Made by a program: the position numbers and the translations under genes | Shown: one piece after another, positions 34,764 through 43,759 of the stretch | How positions within the stretch are numbered: position 1 is the stretch's first letter | How the letters are laid out: every line of letters starts with the position of its first letter | Source of the DNA: Clostridium kluyveri | GTDB lineage: Bacteria; Bacillota; Clostridia; Clostridiales; Clostridiaceae | NCBI RefSeq assembly: GCF_001902295.1 | Contig: NZ_CP018335.1 | Location: 4,278,001-4,342,000 of the forward strand | Direction of reading: 5' to 3' | DNA: 64,000 nt | Notes under the pieces: model-generated | Told to the model about the DNA's origin: nothing | Database searches by the model: none | Seen by the model: the letters and a program-made list of their open reading frames with translations, nothing else

Positions 34764-37007
34764 TTATTTTACTACGCCAATTCTTCTTATTTTCGTATCT
34801 ACATTCACATTTACAACTGCATTTTTATATACTTCTTCCCAGTTACCCTTTATTTGTTTCCATACATGGGGATGATATTTCTCAATATATTCTCTAAATC
34901 CTATAGGGTCAATTTCTAAATCCCTTTGGGTGAATTTTACCACTTGCTCACATTCTCTAGATATAACCTCATTAAAATTTTTCTCAATATAGCTTAATTT
35001 GTCTACAGATAAAATATTATTGTTAGTATAGTAGTTTTTTATCTGTCCCTCTATATCTAAATATATATAAAATGATAATTTCCCTTTGCTTTGGTACATT
35101 CTCATTTTTCTCATTATATTATCCATTGTTATATCCACAGGATGATTATCTACATATATCATCTTTTTCCCACCTTTTAAATTACCTCTCAATAATTCTA
35201 TATCAGCGGTTTCTATTTCATTTAAACTCCCTTTTTGTTTAAAATCTTTAATTGCAGTTGTTCCTGCAATCTTTATATTTTTATTATCATTATCCATAAC
35301 AATTCTAGGTAATATGCTGTTTCCATTTTCACTCATTTGGATTAAAAAATCATTTAAGGTAACAGGTACAATCTCACTACTTTTAGCATCATTTTCTATT
35401 AAGCCTAGTATATAACTCTCAACACTATTTTCTACTGAAGTCTTGAATTTTACATACTTTTGTGAACTTCCTTGTGATGTAACTATATACATATTTCTAT
35501 TTAAAGAAGGTTCTCTCTGAAGATAATCAACTACTTCCTTTACCACATCAGGATACATCATCAAATTTTGTCCTAGTACTAGCAACTTTGTATGACTAAA
35601 CCTTACAGACCTACTGCTTTTAAGCATAGCACTACTTATTGCATCCTGTATTGAGTATGAATCTACATCTATATATTTATCTCCAGATATGCCACCTTTA
35701 TCCGGTCCTAATTTGCTTAAGTCTGGGGTTCCAAAAGTTACATGAAGCTTTTTTAACTCCATATCTGTTGGCTTAACATTTTTAGACTCCTTTCTTTTTC
35801 CTATATCCTCCCCTGCATCTATTCCTACTACAGAAACTAAATCAGTGTTTTCTATTTCAACTTTATCCCAACATCCAGTTAGAAGTACACAAATCAGAAG
35901 TATAGACATTACTTTTCCACTATGAAATCTTTTTTTAAATTTTCCTGCCAAAAGTATAATTATAGGAAGTATGACTGAACTGTATAAAAATAATATAGGT
36001 ATAAATCTATCCCCTACATTATATACTTCTGCTATATTTTGGGGATATAAAGACATTATATATATCACAGGAGCTATTATGGCAGATGAAAGTTTTATAT
36101 CATCTAATTTAAATATATCCTTTATTATATCAGAGGATAAATAATACACATTGGAAAAGGTAGTAAAATAAAATATGATCCAAATAGCCATTATTGCGCC
36201 TTCCCATCTTTCTATAAAAGCTCCTTGTATATTTATAGAATTTATCATAGTTATAGTAGGCCACAATAATATTTTAGTTTGTTCTTTAGAGAAAATGGCT
36301 AAAGAAAAAATGACGATTATAACATAAAATAAAGTTATGAATACAATACTCTTTAAAACTGTCTTAGTTATAGTTGATTTATTTTTTACAAAAGGTCCTA
36401 TTAAATATATTATTTCTATACCTGCAAAGCTGTATATGGAACTTTTTAATGCATCTAGATGACTGTAAATGCTGCTATTGAATACAGGCAGAATATTAGT
36501 AAAATCCGTTTTATTCAAAGCACATAATAAAACTAATATCACAGGTATAAACATTACCCAAAAACAAACTTCATTAAATTTTATCAAAGTCCCCAATTCA
36601 TTTCTTACAAGATAAATTCCTGCAAATATAGTTATGATTATTAAAAATTCTGTAGGAGTTTTTTCAAGCAAATACATCTTTATAACTTCCACAAATATTC
36701 TCATACCTAAAGATATAGAGAATATACTATATACAACAAAAATAAGAGCTAAAATACCCCCTAATATTTTTCCAAAGTTTTGTTCAAGTATAATGTTAAA
36801 CTTATTATATTCATTGGCTTTTATACTTTTATAGCAAATATAAAATATAAAATAAATTATTATTCCACCTATTATGGCTACAATCCACCCATCAGTGCCC
36901 ACTTTGCTTGCCAATTGTCTTGGGTAGGAGAATATTCCCACCCCCACAATAGTTGCTATAATGGTACTAAATAATCCAAATTCCTTTATAAAATTCTCAT
37001 GCTGCAT
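34764..37007 (-). CDS. Spore germination receptor fusion GerAB-GerAC
   Basis: One 747-residue frame holding two normally separate subunits. Residues 1-355 are GerAB: an amino-acid-permease-like protein with about ten transmembrane helices and the N-terminal TIVGVGIFSYPRQLASKVG. Residues 367-747 are a complete GerAC lipoprotein, including its own Met367, signal-like SILLICVL and lipobox LLTGC (Cys379), then WDKVEIEN. AAGGGAGGGGG precedes the first ATG. A weak GTGGAAAAGTA lies before Met367, so separate initiation of GerAC is possible. It follows gerAA after about 50 bases. Confidence 0.93.
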   Translation of the reverse strand: MQHENFIKEFGLFSTIIATIVGVGIFSYPRQLASKVGTDGWIVAIIGGIIIYFIFYICYKSIKANEYNKFNIILEQNFGKILGGILALIFVVYSIFSISLGMRIFVEVIKMYLLEKTPTEFLIIITIFAGIYLVRNELGTLIKFNEVCFWVMFIPVILVLLCALNKTDFTNILPVFNSSIYSHLDALKSSIYSFAGIEIIYLIGPFVKNKSTITKTVLKSIVFITLFYVIIVIFSLAIFSKEQTKILLWPTITMINSINIQGAFIERWEGAIMAIWIIFYFTTFSNVYYLSSDIIKDIFKLDDIKLSSAIIAPVIYIMSLYPQNIAEVYNVGDRFIPILFLYSSVILPIIILLAGKFKKRFHSGKVMSILLICVLLTGCWDKVEIENTDLVSVVGIDAGEDIGKRKESKNVKPTDMELKKLHVTFGTPDLSKLGPDKGGISGDKYIDVDSYSIQDAISSAMLKSSRSVRFSHTKLLVLGQNLMMYPDVVKEVVDYLQREPSLNRNMYIVTSQGSSQKYVKFKTSVENSVESYILGLIENDAKSSEIVPVTLNDFLIQMSENGNSILPRIVMDNDNKNIKIAGTTAIKDFKQKGSLNEIETADIELLRGNLKGGKKMIYVDNHPVDITMDNIMRKMRMYQSKGKLSFYIYLDIEGQIKNYYTNNNILSVDKLSYIEKNFNEVISRECEQVVKFTQRDLEIDPIGFREYIEKYHPHVWKQIKGNWEEVYKNAVVNVNVDTKIRRIGVVK

Positions 37008-37060
37008 CTAATATATCCCCCTCCCTTTTTTAAATTTAAAACCTATGTGATTAAAATTTT

Positions 37061-38518
37061 TTATCTTTGTCTTACTTTATCTTGAGTATTCATATACTTA
37101 GGTCTTCTTTTTAAAAAATTAATAGGTACTCTTATATACATGTCTTTGAAATCATTAGTATTTTCATTTACCATTGGAGATAAATAGGATACCCCAAAAC
37201 TTTTAAGTCTAATTAGATGTATTAAAGTGAATATAAGTCCAATCATAATTCCGTAGAACCCTGCTATTGCCGCAAAAATTATAAGTAAGAATCTAATCAT
37301 CCTAAATGCTGAAGTCATTTCATAATTAGGGGTAGTAAAACTAGTTATGGCCGTAATAGAAACTATAATTATCATTATAGGACTTACTATTCCAGCCTGA
37401 ACTGCTGCCTGACCTATAATTAGCCCTCCCACTATACCTGTAGTAGCACCTATAGCTTTGGGTAATCTAGCTATGGATTCTAATAATAATGCCAAACTCA
37501 CTTCCATAATTATAGCTTCAATAAATGCAGGGAATGGAACTCCTTCTCTAGAAGCTGCAATAAAATATGCTAATTTAGTAGGTATTATTCCTGTATGGAA
37601 AGAAGTAACTGCTACATAAAGAGAAGGCATTATAAGTGAAATTATAATAGATATAAATCGTATTATCCTTATAGTTGATCCATATATCCATCTCTGATAA
37701 TAATCATCTGGTGACTGAAATAAATTTGCCATTGTGGTAGGTACTATAACAGCAAAGGGAGAGTTATCCACTAACACTGCGATTCTTCCTTCATATAATG
37801 CGGAAGATACCACATCAGGTCTTTCAGTACTTTGAATCTGAGGAAAAAAAGACCATTTATTATCTTCTATAAGCTGCTCTATATATCCACTATCTAAAAC
37901 TGCATCTATATTTATATTGTCTAATCTTTTCATGAGCTCTTCCAATACCTTAGTATCCACTATATCATTTATATACATCACCACTAAATCAGTCTTAGAT
38001 CTTACTCCCAAAGGCTTAGATACAATCTTAAGCCTAGTATCTCTTATTCTTCTTCTTATTAATGCTGTATTAAATCTAATAGTTTCTGTAAATCCATCTC
38101 TAGACCCTCTTAAAACAGTCTCTCCTGAAGGTTCCGATACCCCCCTTGCAGGCCATAATCTTGTTGAAAGTATATAAAAGCTCTTCAATCCCTCAAGTAC
38201 CATCAGAGTATCACCTGATAGTATTAGATCTATTCCTTTTTTGAAATCTTCTAATTCTTTTACATCAGATATAGTTATCAACTTATCTTTTATACCCTCT
38301 GCATGTTGCACATATCGGGCTCTAGTCATTAGCCCCCTTAATAAATCACTTAAAAGTATTTTATCTGCCATTCCATCTATATATACCAGAGCACATTTAA
38401 CATCCCCTATATAAAATTCTCTGAAAACTATATCTGAATTGTCTTTAAATAATTCTTTTAAGTAGCTTATATTTTTATCCACCTGGGGATATATAGAACT
38501 TATTACTTCTTCTTTCAT
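37061..38518 (-). CDS. gerAA: Spore germination receptor subunit A
   Basis: Inner-membrane subunit of a GerA-type nutrient receptor. 485 residues from ATG 38518 (MKEEVISSIYP); AAGGAAG lies about eight bases upstream, whereas the GTG at 38527 overlaps it. Soluble N-terminal part (about 1-280, with RGSRDGFTETIRFNTALIRRRI) followed by five or six transmembrane helices (about 285-430) and PSPDDYYQRW-type motif FQSPDDYYQRW. Co-transcribed with the downstream GerAB-GerAC fusion. The germinant is unknown. Confidence 0.95.
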   Translation of the reverse strand: MKEEVISSIYPQVDKNISYLKELFKDNSDIVFREFYIGDVKCALVYIDGMADKILLSDLLRGLMTRARYVQHAEGIKDKLITISDVKELEDFKKGIDLILSGDTLMVLEGLKSFYILSTRLWPARGVSEPSGETVLRGSRDGFTETIRFNTALIRRRIRDTRLKIVSKPLGVRSKTDLVVMYINDIVDTKVLEELMKRLDNINIDAVLDSGYIEQLIEDNKWSFFPQIQSTERPDVVSSALYEGRIAVLVDNSPFAVIVPTTMANLFQSPDDYYQRWIYGSTIRIIRFISIIISLIMPSLYVAVTSFHTGIIPTKLAYFIAASREGVPFPAFIEAIIMEVSLALLLESIARLPKAIGATTGIVGGLIIGQAAVQAGIVSPIMIIIVSITAITSFTTPNYEMTSAFRMIRFLLIIFAAIAGFYGIMIGLIFTLIHLIRLKSFGVSYLSPMVNENTNDFKDMYIRVPINFLKRRPKYMNTQDKVRQR

Positions 38519-38533
38519 GGTAGTCACTTCCTT

Positions 38534-38728
38534 TTAAAAAGAATATATAGAAAAAATATACATTGCAGTTGAAAATACTATGAAAAATATTCCAATTAAC
38601 CTAGATTTTAAAGCTGTTTTTCTTAATTTATCTCTTTTAAACTTTTTAGGATCAATAAATGTTAAAAAAATTCCTTGGACTATCATAAGTATAAAAAAAT
38701 ATTTATTAAACAAGTGAATCAGTTTCAC
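38534..38728 (-). CDS. Small membrane protein heading the germination operon
   Basis: 64 residues, two hydrophobic helices (about 9-26 and 45-62) separated by a basic segment (DPKKFKRDKLRKTALKSR). GTG start with AAGGA six bases upstream; 15 bases before the gerAA ATG. It resembles small clostridial membrane proteins sometimes annotated as CLC_0170 family, from memory only. Its place suggests a link with the germination receptor. Confidence 0.7.
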   Translation of the reverse strand: MKLIHLFNKYFFILMIVQGIFLTFIDPKKFKRDKLRKTALKSRLIGIFFIVFSTAMYIFSIYSF

Positions 38729-38811
38729 ACTTTTTCCTTCTTTCCTTCATTATTTCAGACGTTATTTTAAAATAATCTTAAATTATTCTTTGCCTATTAA
38801 AGGCTATTTAT

Positions 38812-38850
38812 ACATAAAAAACTGCTGACAATATAATCTGCCAGCAGTGA
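38812..38850 (-). terminator. Terminator of ispE
   Basis: ACTGCTG (38821-38827) pairs with CAGCAGT (38842-38848) around an inner partial stem; TTTTTTATG follows on the minus strand. About 25 bases past the stop. Confidence 0.8.
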
Positions 38851-38872
38851 ATTAATTCATATTATTAAATAT

Positions 38873-39715
38873 TTATACAGTTCTTGTAATAAACACTTCT
38901 TTATATTTAGTTTTCATTTTATCATAACATATTTGTGCTTTTAACATATCATCAAAAAAAGCAAAGATACTTGGACCACTTCCGCTCATCAAAGCACCTA
39001 ATGCACCAAAATCAATTAGTTCATTTTTTATTTTTCTTAATAAAGGGTGTTTTTTTAAAGTTACATTTTCCAATACATTTTTCATATTTTTACTCACTTT
39101 TGATAGCGAACCTGAATTTATAGCATTTATTAACATATCCGTATCGGGATGAATCTTTATTTTATTTATATCCAAACTTTTATATACCTCTGCAGTACTT
39201 ACGCCAAAAAATGGTTTGACTAATACTAAAACATGATTTTTAAAAGAAGAAATAGATGTAACTTTTTCTCCTATTCCCTGGCATAGAGCAGTTCCCCCTA
39301 TCATACAATAAGGTACATCTGCACCTATGCTTGTTCCTAATTTAATTAAATTCTTATATTCTAATTCAGGTATGTATATATCTCTCATAACTTTTAATAC
39401 TGCGGCTGCATCTGAACTTCCTCCCGCAAGTCCAGCTGCTACAGGTATATTTTTAATTATATCTATACTTACTCCACTTTTTATGCCATAGCTGCTTGCA
39501 AATAATTCTACTGCTTTATATACTAAATTTCTCTTATCACATGGAATATATGACTTATTACATTTTATTTCTATTCCTTTTTCAATAGGAGTTATGTTTA
39601 AAAGATCATATAAATCTATAGTTTGCATTATCATCTTTAAAAGATGATATCCATCTTCTCTTTTTCCTATTACATCTAATGAAAGGTTTATTTTGGCATA
39701 GGCTTTTATTAACAT
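38873..39715 (-). CDS. ispE: 4-diphosphocytidyl-2-C-methyl-D-erythritol kinase
   Basis: ATP-dependent kinase of the MEP isoprenoid pathway. 280 residues of the GHMP family: N-terminal AYAKINLSLDVIGKREDGYH, phosphate-binding PVAAGLAGGSSDAAAVL (about 90-106) and C-terminal LMSGSGPSIFAFF. GGAAGGAG precedes the ATG by 12 bases, rather far. A 21-base perfect palindrome lies about 58 bases upstream. Confidence 0.95.
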   Translation of the reverse strand: MLIKAYAKINLSLDVIGKREDGYHLLKMIMQTIDLYDLLNITPIEKGIEIKCNKSYIPCDKRNLVYKAVELFASSYGIKSGVSIDIIKNIPVAAGLAGGSSDAAAVLKVMRDIYIPELEYKNLIKLGTSIGADVPYCMIGGTALCQGIGEKVTSISSFKNHVLVLVKPFFGVSTAEVYKSLDINKIKIHPDTDMLINAINSGSLSKVSKNMKNVLENVTLKKHPLLRKIKNELIDFGALGALMSGSGPSIFAFFDDMLKAQICYDKMKTKYKEVFITRTV

Positions 39716-39772
39716 AACGCATTATTACTCCTTCCAAATCATTTCACCATAATAACAAATTAAACAAGTTCT

Positions 39773-39793
39773 AAAATAGTATAATACTATTTT
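39773..39793. promoter_or_regulatory. Perfect 21-base palindrome upstream of ispE
   Basis: AAAATAGTAT-A-ATACTATTTT, 10-bp arms, between the cphA terminator and the ispE start. It contains TATACT/TATTAT sequences that could be a -10 box, so it may be an operator overlapping the ispE promoter, or a simple hairpin. Confidence 0.4.
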
Positions 39794-39797
39794 GAAA

Positions 39798-39836
39798 TTA
39801 AAGCTATACTTTTATTTATGAAGTATAGCTTTTCTC
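39798..39836 (-). terminator. Terminator of cphA
   Basis: Perfect 11-bp stem AAGCTATACTT (39801-39811) with AAGTATAGCTT (39821-39831); the minus-strand tail reads TAATTTC. It begins a few bases beyond the cphA stop. Confidence 0.75.
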
Positions 39837-42461
39837 CTATATCATGGCTATGGAATTTAACTTTTTATTTATTTCATCCAATCTATTGTCTAATAGTTTT
39901 ACTAAAGATTCCATTTCCTCAAAAAATATTATTATAAAATCTCCTTCTTTAGCAGTATTTATTGCCTTTTCCAGAGCCATTTTTTCATTTAATATGGTCT
40001 CTACTTTTTTTGTGCTAAAACCTGTTTTTATTATACCTTTCTTTAATATGGAAGCTATGGTTCCAGATTTCCTACCCCTTTTGTCTTTATCCTCTTTAAT
40101 ATATATGTAATCAAAGCTTTTTCCTGCGATCCTACCAACTTTTTCAACGCTTTCATCATTTCTGTCCCCTGGTACTCCAATTATTCCAACCAACCTTTTA
40201 TAATTAAAATTTTTAGCCGCATTTATCACTGACTTATATCCTTCTACATTATGACCATAATCTAAAACTACTTTTACTCCATTTAAATCATATACATTAA
40301 ACCTTCCAGGATTAAAACAAGCATCACAATAAAAACTTTTCAATCCTTCCTTTATAACAGAATAATCTATATTAAGTCCAATTGCAGCTGCACAAGCAGC
40401 CATGGCATTTTCTATATTGTAAACTAATTTTCCACCTAAGGATATCTTTATGTCCTCTACGGATATAATAGGTATAATTTTATTTTTTTTCTCTAAATAC
40501 ATAATGGACTGATCAATATATACACCATACCCTCCCATATTTATATTGTTCCTGAGAATTAAATTGTTCTTATCTTTTGAAAACATTATAATATTACTTT
40601 TCATTCTATTAATTATATTTTTACTTACTAAATCATCTGCATTTAAAACTACATATCCTTTTTTCTTTACAGCCTCTCCAACCAAAGCTTTTACATATGC
40701 TAAATCCTCCAGGCTATATATTCCATCAATACCTAGATGATCTTCTGTTATATTAGTTATTACTGCCACATCTGCCAGATCATAAGCAAGCCCTTTTTTT
40801 ATTATGCCACCTCTTGCAGTTTCTAATACTGCCGCTTCTACTTCTTCATTTTCTAAAACAGTTTTAGCACTTAAGTATCCTGTAGTATCTCCCCTGCATA
40901 GACACTTATTATCTATATATATTCCTCCTGTAGTAGTCATGCCTACTTTATATCTCGCCTTACTTAAAATATGTGCAATAAGCCTAGTGGTAGTAGTCTT
41001 GCCATTAGTTCCTGTAACTGAAACTAATGGTATAGATTTAGATTTAGGAAACAACATATCTAGTATGGCTCCTGCTACATTTCTACTCTTACCTTTTCCC
41101 GGATAATGATGCATTCTAATACCTGGTGCTGCATTTACTTCTATTATGGCTCCGCCACTTTCAAATAAAGGCTTGCCAATATCACTACAACAGATATCTA
41201 TGCCACATATATCCAATCCAATAGTACTTGCTGCCCTTTCACAAATATCTATATTTTCCTTACATATTAAATCTGTACAATCTATTGATTTTCCTCCTGT
41301 AGATAAGTTTCCATTTTCCCTTAGTGTAAGCCGCTTATCCTTTGGAAGAATACTATCTAAAGTATAATTATTTTTATTTATATAAGCTTTTAATTCTTCA
41401 TCTATTTTTATTCTAGTTAAAGGCTTCTCATGCCCCTCTCCTCTCATAGTATCTTTATTTATATCTTCTATCAATTCCATTACAGTTTTTACTCCATCTC
41501 CTATAACATATGGAGGTATCCTCTCAGATACAGCTACCACATTGCCATCAACCACACATACTCTGAAATCCTTACCATATATGTTCTTTTCCATCATTAT
41601 ATCTCTAAAACTTTTAGATAATATATTATAAGCCTCCATGGCTTGTTTTTCATTTTGTATGTTTACAAATACTCCTCTACCTTGATTCCCACAACAAGGT
41701 TTTAACACTATAGGATACCCTATTTCCTTGGCTGTTATAAACAATTCCAATGGATTTTTTATCCTTCCCCCTTCAGCTACAGGTAAACATTGATTTTTAA
41801 GCATTTCTTTAGTCAACATCTTATCACAGGATATATCTACACCTACAGCCTTTGTATCACAAGATATGGTAGCTTCTATAATTTTACTATATTTGCCGTA
41901 TCCTAATCGAAACATACTTTCATTTCCTATTCTAGTTATAGGTATCCCTCTTTTTTTAGCTTCTAATAGTATACATAATGTGCTAGAACCTATCTTTTCA
42001 TATTTTAATACTTCTTCCAAATGACACATAGCCTCATTAAAATTATAATCTGTTCCTTTTATAAAAGAATTTATTAAATTAACAGCTATTTTTCCAACTT
42101 CCACTGCTGTATTTTTATATATATATTCATATATTATATAATACTTATCTCCTCTTATCTCTCTTGACTTGCCATATGATACATCAATACCTAAGTTATT
42201 TTCCACAGCAATTATGATGTGCTCACAGACATGGGCTAAATAGGTTCCTTCTATTAATCTCTTTTTAAAACCCTGTCTTTCATTTATACCGCATCTATGT
42301 TTCTCCAATTCCGGTATGGTCTTTAATAATCTTTCATTGAATTCTGGTATTTTATTAGTTGGAGTTTCACCATATCCCTCCAAATCTACAGACATTTTTA
42401 TGCACTTTTTATGAGCAAATATATTTCTTCCCTCAAAAATTATAAAATCATCTATTCTCAT
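39837..42461 (-). CDS. cphA: Cyanophycin synthetase
   Basis: Non-ribosomal enzyme that builds multi-L-arginyl-poly-L-aspartate from Asp, Arg and ATP. 874 residues, full length: N-terminal domain (1-160), ATP-grasp domain (about 215-475, adds Asp; IVLKPCCGNQGRGVFVNI) and Mur-ligase-like domain (about 480-874, adds Arg; P-loop GTNGKTTT at 484-491). No canonical Shine-Dalgarno precedes the ATG; a long structured leader lies upstream. It is downstream of the cyanophycinase gene, with which it forms a make-and-break pair. Confidence 0.95.
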   Translation of the reverse strand: MRIDDFIIFEGRNIFAHKKCIKMSVDLEGYGETPTNKIPEFNERLLKTIPELEKHRCGINERQGFKKRLIEGTYLAHVCEHIIIAVENNLGIDVSYGKSREIRGDKYYIIYEYIYKNTAVEVGKIAVNLINSFIKGTDYNFNEAMCHLEEVLKYEKIGSSTLCILLEAKKRGIPITRIGNESMFRLGYGKYSKIIEATISCDTKAVGVDISCDKMLTKEMLKNQCLPVAEGGRIKNPLELFITAKEIGYPIVLKPCCGNQGRGVFVNIQNEKQAMEAYNILSKSFRDIMMEKNIYGKDFRVCVVDGNVVAVSERIPPYVIGDGVKTVMELIEDINKDTMRGEGHEKPLTRIKIDEELKAYINKNNYTLDSILPKDKRLTLRENGNLSTGGKSIDCTDLICKENIDICERAASTIGLDICGIDICCSDIGKPLFESGGAIIEVNAAPGIRMHHYPGKGKSRNVAGAILDMLFPKSKSIPLVSVTGTNGKTTTTRLIAHILSKARYKVGMTTTGGIYIDNKCLCRGDTTGYLSAKTVLENEEVEAAVLETARGGIIKKGLAYDLADVAVITNITEDHLGIDGIYSLEDLAYVKALVGEAVKKKGYVVLNADDLVSKNIINRMKSNIIMFSKDKNNLILRNNINMGGYGVYIDQSIMYLEKKNKIIPIISVEDIKISLGGKLVYNIENAMAACAAAIGLNIDYSVIKEGLKSFYCDACFNPGRFNVYDLNGVKVVLDYGHNVEGYKSVINAAKNFNYKRLVGIIGVPGDRNDESVEKVGRIAGKSFDYIYIKEDKDKRGRKSGTIASILKKGIIKTGFSTKKVETILNEKMALEKAINTAKEGDFIIIFFEEMESLVKLLDNRLDEINKKLNSIAMI

Positions 42462-42483
42462 TTTTGCGTATATTGCCCGTTAC

Positions 42484-42670
42484 GTAAACAATTCAATTTT
42501 TAAATTTGTATAAAAACCCTGTTTACTTCCCCATTCACAGTATCCGATTTAGCACAATAGCTCCCTCGTTTGGTCTGATACTCCAAGGGCTTAAAATCCC
42601 GTTTAATTTACGGTATATCAGCATTAATTCATATGCTACTTACTGATTTAACGGTTTTTTCAGACTCCTC
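42484..42670 (-). promoter_or_regulatory. Structured leader of cphA, riboswitch/attenuator-like
   Basis: On the minus strand a chain of hairpins: GCAT/ATGC (42621-42636), CCGT/ACGG (42599-42613) and CCCTTG/CGAGGG (42563-42589). Then two alternatives share one segment. CTGT/ACAG (42519-42540) is followed by GGTTTTTA, while GTAAACA/TGTTTAC (42484-42526) uses the same bases. The start codon lies just after. I recognise no known riboswitch class. Confidence 0.4.
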
Positions 42671-42749
42671 CCTTATATCTATTTGACCTTTTATCAATAT
42701 ATAGTTTGAACTTTATCAATAACATAACTTATGCCAATTCATAAAAATA

Positions 42750-43550
42750 TTATGAAGGTAATTTACTTGTAAAATTAAATCTATTTCCCTGTTTAAGCAC
42801 ATGTACTTTTACGTTAAATATGGACAATATATCATCTGGATATTGTTCTGATACATTGCTGTAAGTTATATCAGAGCCATCTATCACATATACTGCTCCA
42901 GAGCCCATTACCACAAATTGCCCATTATCTTTAACTATAATAGCTGTATCCTCATCTATTCCAATACCCAAACTTTGAGGATTTTCCGCTATCCCCACTA
43001 AAAGCCTTCCTATTCTTCCTCTTTGCGCAAAGTGCTGATCAATAATTACTCCTTTTATAAATCCTAATCCGGGAGCCATCTTCAAAGTACATTTTTTCGG
43101 AGATTCATCATTAGGACCTGTTATTATCATAGTATCGCTCATAATAGAAGCTCCTGCAGAAGTTCCAACAAAAGTACATCCATTTTCATATAGTTCTTGA
43201 ATTTTTGAATATAATGGTGTTCCGCCTATAAGACTTGTTATCCTAAGCTGATCTCCTCCTGTAAAGAATATTAATGAAGCATTTTCTATTGTCTTTATGC
43301 TGTTCGTAGCAAAAGCACCTTTTCTATCTACTATATTTAATATTCTCACATTTTTTATACCTAGTTGTGTAAATATTTTATAATATTCATTTCCCAACTC
43401 CTCAGGTACTTCAGAGGCAATAGTAGCAATTACAAGTATATCTCTGTCTTTTGCTAATTTATTGCAAACCTCTTTTAATATTTTTTTTTCACCAGTTTTA
43501 TCTTCTGCTCCTCCTATTATTATTAAATTTCCTTCCAATTTTTCTTCCAA
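42750..43550 (-). CDS. cphB: Cyanophycinase
   Basis: Serine exopeptidase of the S51 family that cleaves cyanophycin to beta-Asp-Arg dipeptides. 266 residues with IIGGAEDK at the N terminus, FFTGGDQLRI and the nucleophile Ser131 in GTSAGASIMS; GIGIDEDTAIIV is the conserved C-terminal stretch. TTG start, supported by AAGGTG seven bases upstream. It precedes cphA on the same strand with about 290 bases of leader between them. No secretion signal, as expected for cytosolic granule breakdown. Confidence 0.95.
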   Translation of the reverse strand: MEEKLEGNLIIIGGAEDKTGEKKILKEVCNKLAKDRDILVIATIASEVPEELGNEYYKIFTQLGIKNVRILNIVDRKGAFATNSIKTIENASLIFFTGGDQLRITSLIGGTPLYSKIQELYENGCTFVGTSAGASIMSDTMIITGPNDESPKKCTLKMAPGLGFIKGVIIDQHFAQRGRIGRLLVGIAENPQSLGIGIDEDTAIIVKDNGQFVVMGSGAVYVIDGSDITYSNVSEQYPDDILSIFNVKVHVLKQGNRFNFTSKLPS

Positions 43551-43667
43551 AGTTATACACCTTCTTTTGTGGATATTTTATATTTTTTCCACATTCTTAA
43601 TTATTATGCGCAGGATATATGAAAATAAGGCCTCATTAACTCCTCTTTAATTATCTTCTAACCATAT

Positions 43668-43700
43668 ATTAAGTGATTCAGAGGTTTGGGTGGAGTTTGC
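43668..43700 (-). repeat. Interspersed element, 3' end only (copy C)
   Basis: Minus strand: GCAAACTCCACCCAAACCTC followed by TGAATCACTTAAT. This is the terminal box of the element at 43760-43960, repeated about 60 bases downstream of it. Confidence 0.55.
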
Positions 43701-43708
43701 TTATTTAG

Positions 43709-43744
43709 ATAAAATAAAAACTTCAGCAGATCACTACTGAAGCA
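43709..43744 (-). terminator. Terminator between two element copies
   Basis: CTTCAGCAG (43721-43729) pairs with CTACTGAAG (43734-43742) with one mismatch; TTTTTATTTTATC follows on the minus strand. It would end a transcript running through the 43760-43960 element. Confidence 0.8.
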
Positions 43745-43759
43745 TAATTTTCTTAAAAT

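Noticed and set aside
40804..41621. Plus-strand frames opposite cphA
   Set aside because: Shadow frames of the ATP-grasp and Mur-ligase domains; no ribosome site or protein family resemblance.
42484..42670. Known riboswitch class in the cphA leader (lysine, THF, c-di-GMP, c-di-AMP, T-box)
   Set aside because: None of the conserved core sequences I know for these classes is present; only short coincidental matches.
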